DNA of 13,667 nt from Desulfuromonadales bacterium (GTDB taxonomy: Bacteria > Desulfobacterota > Desulfuromonadia > Desulfuromonadales > BM103), in contig JAUWTX010000027.1 in NCBI GenBank assembly GCA_030614505.1, forward strand, positions 1-13,667, written 5' to 3'. Position numbers and translations under genes: made by a program. The notes below the pieces were generated by a model. That model did not search any database. It worked only from the letters and a program-made list of their open reading frames with translations, and was not told the DNA's origin. Positions 1-8,157 of this stretch are shown here, piece by piece; position 1 is the first letter of the stretch, and the number at the start of each line of letters is the position of its first letter.

Positions 1-25
1 CGACGCGATCCAGACTCTCTTTCAT
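1..25 (-). CDS. 5' end of an unidentified gene (first 8 codons)
   Basis: An ATG at 25-23 on the minus strand opens the frame MKESLDRV and runs off the left edge. The start is supported by a strong Shine-Dalgarno, AAGGAG, six bases upstream of the ATG. It lies 82 bp downstream of the end of the dehydrogenase-like gene, on the same strand, so the two could be co-transcribed; I see no convincing terminator between them. Eight residues are too few to assign a family. Confidence 0.6.
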
Positions 26-107
26 AATCATCTCCTTGATGAGTTGCCCTGGTAAAGGGTCATCCGCCAAGCACGGAAGAGTCAAGCCTTGGTCTGCCAG
101 CCCCTCG

Positions 108-1040
108 TTAGAACCATTCCCGCTCCGCCACTTCCGCCAACCCCTCCCAAAACACTCTCTGGGGCAGATCGTAAAGGCTGTAAGCTCTGTGGTGACGGGT
201 AGGCAGGGCTCTGGCAGCGGCAATCATCATGCGGGCGGCAAGAACCGTCTCCGAGAAGCGCGCCTCGAGCAGAAAGACCTGATGACCGCATGCTGGATCC
301 TCATGTCGTTCAACAAGAATTCCGCGCCCCTCCTCCTCAAGCTCGGCAATACTTTCAACCGGAAAAACAACGGTCTCCTCATCGAAAAAGAGAGGATCAC
401 CGACAATGGCCTTCTCCACTTCTTCAAAGACCGCTCCTTCCTCCAGTTCAACATAAAGGTAGCGCTGTCTCCTCCCCTGGGCAGCGGGCAGTTCGGTGGA
501 AAGGGCCTTCTTCACCCCGGCGATGGTACGGGCGACCGTGGAGTGGTGCAGACCTGCAACGGGGTGGTGCGAGGTCTCGGTAAGCCCTTTGGGAATCAGG
601 ATGGAAAAAAGCGCGCGAAACAGCGATAGAACACCGGGATCCCATCCGGCACCGACAATGGCCGAGGTCTCGTGATGGATGGCGAGGCGGCCGAGTTCCT
701 GTTTGTGCCTCTGAAAGGCCTCCTCATGCAAAGTGGCACATTCGACAACTGGGATACGGTGCTGCAGCAAATCTCTGGCCACCTCAAACACTTGCAGGGT
801 CGGAACGCAGATCACCGCAGCATCGACATCCCTTAACTCGCTGATATGAGATACCGCCGAGACCTCGGCAAAGGGAGGGGGCAGTTTTTCGCCAAGCCGG
901 TCCGCCCGGCGGATAATACCTGTCAGCTCGAGCTTTTTATCGGCCATTATCACCCTGGCGCAGGCTCTCCCCAAGCGACCGAAGCCGATGACCGCCAGGC
1001 GCTGCTTCTCTTTTTTCCGTCTTGGACTCCTCTTCTTCAT
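108..1040 (-). CDS. Diaminopimelate dehydrogenase-like NAD(P)-dependent oxidoreductase
   Basis: The protein (310 aa from the chosen start) opens with a Rossmann fold: a basic leader, then the dinucleotide-binding motif GFGRLG at residues 19-24. The middle and C-terminal parts resemble meso-diaminopimelate D-dehydrogenase (Ddh). GAGWDPGVLSLFR matches the Ddh motif around GWDPG, GLHHSTVARTIAGVKKA aligns with the Ddh segment before its catalytic domain, and CGHQVF aligns with the GGHVIT motif that holds a substrate-contacting His. Ddh makes meso-DAP from tetrahydrodipicolinate, ammonia and NADPH in lysine and cell-wall synthesis. Several substrate-site segments differ from Corynebacterium Ddh as I recall it: the DTYDNH stretch is replaced by ECATLHEEA, and SQGHSDA is absent. 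The substrate is therefore uncertain. I chose the ATG at 1040, with AAAGG six bases upstream and 14 residues before the Rossmann strand. An in-frame ATG at 1103 would add 21 residues of unconvincing sequence and also has a usable AGGG. Confidence 0.75.
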   Translation of the reverse strand: MKKRSPRRKKEKQRLAVIGFGRLGRACARVIMADKKLELTGIIRRADRLGEKLPPPFAEVSAVSHISELRDVDAAVICVPTLQVFEVARDLLQHRIPVVECATLHEEAFQRHKQELGRLAIHHETSAIVGAGWDPGVLSLFRALFSILIPKGLTETSHHPVAGLHHSTVARTIAGVKKALSTELPAAQGRRQRYLYVELEEGAVFEEVEKAIVGDPLFFDEETVVFPVESIAELEEEGRGILVERHEDPACGHQVFLLEARFSETVLAARMMIAAARALPTRHHRAYSLYDLPQRVFWEGLAEVAEREWF

Positions 1041-1180
1041 CAAAGGCCTTTCTGAAGCCCCCTGTGCCGGCATTGCTCGGGGGCCGTCCCCCATTTTTGC
1101 CATCTTTTCCCTGCGCTTTCCGGAAATTTCTGAGGAAGAACAGGGATAAACGGATCATCCAGCGAGATGAGCTTCTGGTA

Positions 1181-1345
1181 TCAGCTCAGGTATCCCCTGG
1201 CTCTGATCTTCTCTTGAAGTTTACGTGTCGGGGAGCGATTTTCAAGGGGCAGAGGAGACGTAGTCCATAAATCCACAATCGTCTGACGCTTTCCCTCCAG
1301 CCACGTCAAGCTGAGTAGCCCGGTGGGGCGGCCATTGGCCGCCAT
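1181..1345 (-). CDS. Possible small hypothetical protein or gene remnant (54 aa)
   Basis: An open minus-strand frame starts at an ATG at 1345 and encodes 54 residues ending in SPTRKLQEKIRARGYLS. The basic, amphipathic tail looks more protein-like than random sequence. I recognise no family and see no good Shine-Dalgarno. The frame stays open upstream to 1582, but that part is antisense to the IS256 transposase remnant and crosses a REP-like palindrome, so it is probably not coding. The start codon sits at the edge of an 8-1-8 palindrome. It may be the 3' fragment of a gene disrupted by the mobile debris next to it. Confidence 0.2.
   Translation of the reverse strand: MAANGRPTGLLSLTWLEGKRQTIVDLWTTSPLPLENRSPTRKLQEKIRARGYLS
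1327..1343. repeat. Perfect 17-bp palindrome
   Basis: GGCGGCCATTGGCCGCC is a perfect inverted repeat with 8-bp arms around one central base. It could be a protein-binding site or part of a REP-like cluster with the element at 1371-1397. No U-tract follows it on either strand, so it is not an intrinsic terminator. Confidence 0.5.
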
Positions 1346-1370
1346 GTTTATAGCCAATAAGACATCCATT

Positions 1371-1397
1371 CCCGACAATCGTCGGGCCGTGCCCGAC
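1371..1397. repeat. REP-like overlapping palindromes
   Basis: Two hairpins share one arm. CCCGAC-AATC-GTCGGG occupies 1371-1386, and GTCGGGC-CGT-GCCCGAC occupies 1381-1397, so only one can form at a time. On the minus strand the element reads TAGGTCGGGCACGGCCCGAC. This resembles the GTAGGTCGGG-headed repetitive extragenic palindromes associated with REP-associated tyrosine transposases in many proteobacteria (from memory). Only one copy is in this window, so repetitiveness cannot be shown here. Confidence 0.5.
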
Positions 1398-1453
1398 CTA
1401 CGGAAGAGCTCACCCACAACCGCTGCGAAAAGGGATGAAAGAATAGATAATAA

Positions 1454-1621
1454 ATCTCGCAAATCACCACCTATAGACACCCCAACGACGAAGCAATGAT
1501 CAAATTGCTCTATCTGGCACTGAACAACATATCGAAAAAGTGGACCATGCCGATCCGTAACTGGAAATCGGCGTTGAATCAATTTACAATCATCTTTGAA
1601 GACCGGATGCCGACACTTTGA
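1454..1621 (+). pseudogene. IS256-family transposase, C-terminal remnant
   Basis: The plus-strand frame ending at TGA 1619-1621 encodes about 55 residues. They contain PNDEAMIKLLYLAL and KKWTMPIRNWKSALNQF, the highly characteristic C-terminal block of IS256-family (Transposase_mut) enzymes. The frame is closed by TAA just before 1454, and no further transposase sequence is visible upstream. The catalytic DDE domain is therefore gone and this is a dead fragment. It is the only plus-strand coding relic in the window. A sequence like an IS256 terminal repeat follows the stop at 1632-1656, as expected for the right end of the element. Confidence 0.8.
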
Positions 1622-1631
1622 CCGATGGGCC

Positions 1632-1656
1632 GTTTACACAAAATCCTTTACAGGCC
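1632..1656 (+). mobile_element. Probable right terminal repeat of the decayed IS256 element
   Basis: Eleven bases after the transposase stop, the sequence reads GTTTACACAAAATCCTTTAC and then AGGCCC. This resembles the TTTACACAAAAT...ACAGGC terminal inverted repeats common in IS256-family elements (from memory). The left end and a target duplication are not identifiable, so the boundary is approximate. Confidence 0.45.
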
Positions 1657-1696
1657 CAGAGGCGGTTCTCGTTGACATTCTACTCGCTGGCACCAA

Positions 1697-1713
1697 TTCC
1701 GGGGACCCCGGAA
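1697..1713. repeat. Perfect 17-bp palindrome
   Basis: TTCCGGGGACCCCGGAA has 8-bp arms around one base. It lies between the IS256 remnant and the tRNA-Asn terminator. No U-tract follows. With the element at 1327-1343 it is the second perfect 8-1-8 palindrome in this gene-free stretch. Function unknown. Confidence 0.45.
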
Positions 1714-1782
1714 CTCCAAGCGGCTACAGAGGGCTGATTCTGGAAAAGAAATCAGCTGAACCGAACATCCGCCGAAACAACC

Positions 1783-1822
1783 AAAGAAAAAGGGCCTACA
1801 GCGAAAAAGCTATAGACCCTTT
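1783..1822 (-). terminator. Intrinsic terminator of tRNA-Asn
   Basis: On the minus strand an imperfect 14-position stem (arms beginning AAAGGG and ending CCCTTT, inner AGC/GCT pairing, A/T-rich loop) at 1789-1822 is followed by TTTTCTTT. It starts about 8 bases past the tRNA-Asn 3' end, matching termination of that transcript. Confidence 0.75.
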
Positions 1823-1829
1823 ATTTATT

Positions 1830-1905
1830 TGGCTCCCCGAGTTGGACTCGAACCAACGACAAGCGGATTAACAGTCCGCTGCTCTACCAACTGAGCTATC
1901 GGGGA
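1830..1905 (-). tRNA. tRNA-Asn (anticodon GTT)
   Basis: This 76-nt cloverleaf on the minus strand has a 7-bp acceptor stem (TCCCCGA/TCGGGGA), D-loop AGCTCAGTTGGTAGAGC, anticodon loop CTGTTAA and T-loop GGTTCGAGTCC. The terminal CCA is encoded. Anticodon GTT reads AAC and AAU. A near-consensus promoter lies just upstream and a terminator just downstream, so it is an independent unit. Confidence 0.97.
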
Positions 1906-1925
1906 TCAGTTTGTAACGGTGGAGG

Positions 1926-1954
1926 AATATACGAAATTCCCCCTGGACTGTCAA
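1926..1954 (-). promoter_or_regulatory. Sigma-70 promoter of tRNA-Asn
   Basis: On the minus strand TTGACA (1954-1949) is followed after exactly 17 bases by TATATT (1931-1926), close to perfect sigma-70 consensus. The predicted start would be about 12-14 bases before the tRNA 5' end. The -35 box lies six bases past the mglA stop codon. Confidence 0.85.
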
Positions 1955-1960
1955 GCGTTT

Positions 1961-2557
1961 TTAACGGCCGCCAGCACCCTTCTTGAGCTCCATAAGAATC
2001 AGCTTGGCAACTGACTTTAATGTCTCGAAAACCCCCTCACCCGTGGTGGCGCAGGCCTGGAACTCTGGCACCCCCCAGGGGTTGAGCAGTTCACGCAATT
2101 CCTCCGGATCGGAAATGTTCGGCAGGTCGCACTTGTTATACTGGATCACGAAGGGCAGTTTTTCCAGTTCGTAGCCCTGCTCTTCGAGGTTGACCTTGAG
2201 ATTTTCGAGGCTCTCGATGTTGGCGTCGAAGCGCTCCTCCTGGGAGTCTGCCACAAAAACCACGCCGTCGACCCCCTTGAGGATCAGTTTTCGGGACGCA
2301 TCGTAGAAAACCTGGCCGGGAACGGTGTAAAGATGGAAGCGGGTCTTGAAACCGCGGATCTCACCCAATGCCAGCGGAAGGAAGTCGAAGAACAGGGTGC
2401 GTTCAGTTTCCGTGGCCAGGGAGATCATCTTGCCTTTGGCCTCTGGCGCTGTCTTCTGGTAAACGAATTGCAGGTTTGTGGTCTTGCCGCACAGACCGGG
2501 GCCATAATAGACGATCTTGCAGTTTATTTCACGTGAGGCGTAGTTGATAAAAGACAT
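1961..2557 (-). CDS. mglA: MglA-type Ras-like GTPase (polarity/gliding switch)
   Basis: This 198-aa small GTPase closely matches Myxococcus MglA from the first residues (MSFINY...REINCKIVYYGPG). The P-loop GPGLCGKTT is at residues 19-27. The switch II motif TVPGQVFYDASR places the Gln at residue 82, as in MglA, and the guanine-specificity motif NKCD is at 141-144. MglA-GTP marks one cell pole and directs gliding and type IV pili in myxobacteria; in non-gliding relatives a polarity or pilus role is inferred. MglB, its activating protein, is encoded 12 bp upstream. The Shine-Dalgarno (AAGGA, nine bases before ATG) overlaps the mglB stop codon, so the two are co-transcribed and probably translationally coupled. 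Length is normal and all G motifs are intact. Confidence 0.95.
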   Translation of the reverse strand: MSFINYASREINCKIVYYGPGLCGKTTNLQFVYQKTAPEAKGKMISLATETERTLFFDFLPLALGEIRGFKTRFHLYTVPGQVFYDASRKLILKGVDGVVFVADSQEERFDANIESLENLKVNLEEQGYELEKLPFVIQYNKCDLPNISDPEELRELLNPWGVPEFQACATTGEGVFETLKSVAKLILMELKKGAGGR

Positions 2558-2569
2558 GCGTCTTTATCC

Positions 2570-3070
2570 TTAGCTGAACAGATTGTCGATGTCGTCGTCG
2601 GTAATCTCGGCAAAGGGGCTTTCGGCATTGCCGCTTTGCTCTATCTCTTCAGCCTTCTTTGATAAATCATCAAAAATGACACCGAGTTCCTCGCTGGCCT
2701 TCTTGACCCGCAACCGGACGAGACCGAGCGAACTCCTCTGGTCGAAAATAACAACCAGGATGACACGCTGGCCAATAATAGAAATATGAATGTTGTCCTT
2801 CTCCCCCTCGTGGAAAAGGATGGAGAATTCTTTTTCGCCGATCAGTTTGGCCAGGCCGCCCGTTGCAGCAATGTTGCCGGCAGTCAGAGAGGCCAGACTC
2901 GTGGTATCAAGATGCTCGGTTTCACCGCAGCCGGCAATCAACTGGCCATTCTTGTCCACAAGAAAAATGACCTTTGAGTTGGATTCGCGCAGTAGTTTTT
3001 CGATAACTACGCTGATCCGTTTGAACTCTTCGTCATACATGACGAAGGATGATTGGTGTGAACCGAGCAT
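2570..3070 (-). CDS. mglB: MglB roadblock/LC7 protein, GTPase-activating partner of MglA
   Basis: The 166-aa protein has the roadblock/LC7 fold. Diagnostic MglB stretches are VIFLVDKNGQLIA (about residues 34-46), LDTTSLASLTAGNIAATGG and GLVRLRVKKASEELG. The acidic tail ending DDDIDNLFS is also conserved in Myxococcus MglB. MglB homodimers stimulate GTP hydrolysis by MglA and exclude MglA-GTP from the rear pole. The start is supported by AAGGAG nine bases before the ATG. It is the first gene of the mglBA pair, behind a candidate promoter at 3110-3139 and divided from the upstream nifJ gene by that gene's terminator. Confidence 0.94.
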   Translation of the reverse strand: MLGSHQSSFVMYDEEFKRISVVIEKLLRESNSKVIFLVDKNGQLIAGCGETEHLDTTSLASLTAGNIAATGGLAKLIGEKEFSILFHEGEKDNIHISIIGQRVILVVIFDQRSSLGLVRLRVKKASEELGVIFDDLSKKAEEIEQSGNAESPFAEITDDDIDNLFS

Positions 3071-3109
3071 GCGACTGCGCTCCTTAACAGGGGTTTCTTA
3101 CCAACAAGT

Positions 3110-3139
3110 TATATAGCATCAGGGACCGCTTCATATCAA
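3110..3139 (-). promoter_or_regulatory. Candidate sigma-70 promoter for mglBA
   Basis: On the minus strand TTGATA (3139-3134) and TATATA (3115-3110) are separated by 18 bases, about 40 bases before the mglB start. It lies just past the nifJ terminator, where an mglBA promoter is expected. The match is fair, not decisive. Confidence 0.45.
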
Positions 3140-3168
3140 GGGCTTTTCGAACTATGGACTTGCTGCAT

Positions 3169-3199
3169 AAAAAAACTCCCGGCGTTGCCGCCGGGAGTT
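3169..3199 (-). terminator. Intrinsic terminator of nifJ
   Basis: On the minus strand AACTCCCGGC pairs perfectly with GCCGGGAGTT (10 bp, six-base loop) and seven T residues run out of the stem. It lies 25 bases past the nifJ stop codon. Confidence 0.9.
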
Positions 3200-3224
3200 C
3201 ATGGTTGAACCAGTATCTGTCTGA

Positions 3225-6803
<3,579 letters not shown>

Positions 6804-6883
6804 TGGAAATCCTCCTTGACTGGAATGTTGTATTAATGAATCGTGCTATTTAAAAATATTGAAAAAGTCTTTTTGACCCGTTA

Positions 6884-7483
6884 TCAGATGTCTCGCCGGC
6901 CTTCAACGGCGCGGTTCACAGTTGCTTCATCGACGTATTCGAGTTCACTGCCCATCGGGATACCGTACGCTAGGCGGGTCACCCTGATGCCAAGGGGCTG
7001 AATCAGCTTTGCCAGGTAAAGTGCAGTGGCGTCGCCCTCGACAGTAAAATTGGTTGCTATGAGAACTTCCTGAACATTGCCTTGTTCCAGGCGCTTGATC
7101 AGGGGGGCTATCTTGAGCTCTTCCGGACCGATGCCATCGAGCGGTGACAGTGCGCCGTGCAACACATGGTAGCGGCCCTTGAAAGAGCGACTGCGTTCAA
7201 TGGCCAGGAGCGCCTGGGGTTCCTCAACGACGCAGATCAGATGCTCATCCCGTCCCGGGTTGCTACAGAGAGAGCAGGGATCCTGTTCCGTGATATGAAA
7301 GCATACGGAGCAAAACCGGGTGTTACGTTGCAGATCCAGAATCGCTGTCGCCAAAGCTTCGGCCTGAGCTTCGGGTTGGCGGAGTAAGAAAAAGGCCAGC
7401 CGGGTTGCTGTCTTGTTGCCGACACCCGGAAACTTGGCCAATTCTGCTACCAGTCGTGCGAAAGATGGGATGGAGTCTAACAT
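6884..7483 (-). CDS. recR: Recombination mediator protein RecR
   Basis: This 199-aa protein has normal RecR length and layout. An N-terminal helix-hairpin-helix is followed by FPGVGNKTATRLAFFLL, then a zinc motif CSVCFHITEQDPCSLC, then a Toprim domain starting ICVVEEPQALLAIE, and a conserved C-terminal stretch LAYGIPMGSELEYVDE. RecR acts with RecO (and RecF) to load RecA onto SSB-coated single-stranded DNA at gaps. It belongs to the widespread dnaX-ybaB-recR cluster, but an unusual 259-bp AT-rich gap separates it from ybaB. No Shine-Dalgarno is visible before the ATG (GTAAAAAATT), which is odd in a genome where neighbours have strong ones. The start is kept because the next conserved block begins within 20 residues. 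Confidence 0.96.
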   Translation of the reverse strand: MLDSIPSFARLVAELAKFPGVGNKTATRLAFFLLRQPEAQAEALATAILDLQRNTRFCSVCFHITEQDPCSLCSNPGRDEHLICVVEEPQALLAIERSRSFKGRYHVLHGALSPLDGIGPEELKIAPLIKRLEQGNVQEVLIATNFTVEGDATALYLAKLIQPLGIRVTRLAYGIPMGSELEYVDEATVNRAVEGRRDI

Positions 7484-7742
7484 AATTTTTTACAGCAATT
7501 CAATAGTTTATGCGATTTCAAAGATGTTTTAAGGGGACCAAATTTTTTTCGTATCGCTGAAAAAACACTCGGAAATATTTTTATTGCGGGTGAAAAAATT
7601 TACTTTAGCTTAAAATTTATGTCGTTTGCAAGCAATAATTTGTATCCGGGTTCTGTCCCCAGGTGTTGAAGAGCCAGAAAAGCATATCTGCTTTTCTGCC
7701 ATTGTGGCGATTCTGCGCTGGGAAGCTTGACAGGCTGCTAGA
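7484..7742. other. AT-rich intergenic region between ybaB and recR
   Basis: No gene is visible. Bases 7484-7640 are strikingly A/T-rich with many A and T runs, unlike the GC-rich flanks. GGGGACC near 7534 and GGTTCTGTCCCC near 7649-7660 form a loose inverted pair around the AT-rich core. A perfect hairpin follows at 7675-7698. I found no convincing -35/-10 pair, though a recR promoter here would be reasonable. Confidence 0.5.
7675..7698 (-). repeat. Perfect 10-bp hairpin between ybaB and recR
   Basis: CAGAAAAGCA and TGCTTTTCTG form a perfect stem with a TATC loop. On the minus strand the stem itself ends in TTTTCTG but no U-tract follows, so it may be a weak terminator, an RNA-processing site or a stabilising 3' hairpin of the dnaX-ybaB transcript. 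Confidence 0.4.
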
Positions 7743-8060
7743 CTAACAGAGTCCTGGAATGCTCATGCCGCCGGTGATTTTGCTCATCTCTTCTTCTGCC
7801 ATCTTTTGGCTTTGCTTGATCGCCTCATTGACAGCCGCTGTCACCAGGTCCTGAAGCATCTCTACATCGTCAGGATCTACAACCGTCGGTTCGATTTTCA
7901 GGCCAAGCAGTTGCTGCTTGCCGCTAACCGTCGCCGTGACCATGCCACCACCGGAAGACGCCTCGACCTGTTTATTCGCAAGTTCTTCCTGCAATTCGGC
8001 CATACGGCGCTGCATCTGCTGCGCCTGCTTCATGATGTTACCGATACCACCTCGTGCCAT
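7743..8060 (-). CDS. ybaB: YbaB/EbfC nucleoid-associated protein
   Basis: The 105-aa protein shows the YbaB/EbfC pattern. There is a glycine-rich start with IGNIMKQAQQMQRRM, a coiled-coil helix (AELQEELANKQVEA), the central GGGMVTATVSGKQQLLGLKI strands, and a C-terminal helix VTAAVNEAIKQSQKMAEEEMSKITGG. EbfC homodimers bind DNA and are nucleoid-associated. The gene is nearly always placed between dnaX and recR, as here. GGAGG eight bases before the ATG supports the start. The gap of 97 bp to dnaX carries a GC-rich palindrome. Confidence 0.94.
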   Translation of the reverse strand: MARGGIGNIMKQAQQMQRRMAELQEELANKQVEASSGGGMVTATVSGKQQLLGLKIEPTVVDPDDVEMLQDLVTAAVNEAIKQSQKMAEEEMSKITGGMSIPGLC

Positions 8061-8122
8061 TTGCTTTCCTCCACTATTGCGTATTCTTGTTCAATTCTGA
8101 TGATTATTAAGCTTTTGAATTT

Positions 8123-8147
8123 CGCGCCACGCGTTCCGCGTCCCGCG
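8123..8147. repeat. GC-rich palindrome between dnaX and ybaB
   Basis: The sequence has the symmetric form CGCG-CC-ACGCG-TTC-CGCGT-CC-CGCG: a 4-bp outer and a 5-bp inner stem divided by a symmetric CC/CC mismatch, with a three-base loop. It looks like a REP-type extragenic element. No U-tract follows on the minus strand, so transcription probably continues into ybaB. Confidence 0.5.
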
Positions 8148-8157
8148 CTACTTTCTT

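Noticed and set aside
1346..1582. Upstream extension of the 1181-1345 frame to 133 aa
   Set aside because: It crosses a REP-like palindrome and is antisense to a clearly recognisable IS256 transposase tail.
1596..1871. 91-aa plus-strand ORF ending LPELDSNQRQAD
   Set aside because: It begins in the IS256 tail in another frame and ends inside tRNA-Asn. The LDSNQR-type ending is a familiar false translation of the tRNA antisense strand.
6804..6883. Promoter for nifJ in the gap after recR
   Set aside because: The gap is AT-rich with several TATTT-like strings, but I could not find a -35/-10 pair with acceptable spacing.
7675..7698. Hairpin after ybaB as an intrinsic terminator
   Set aside because: The stem is good but no U-tract follows on the minus strand, so it is listed only as a hairpin.
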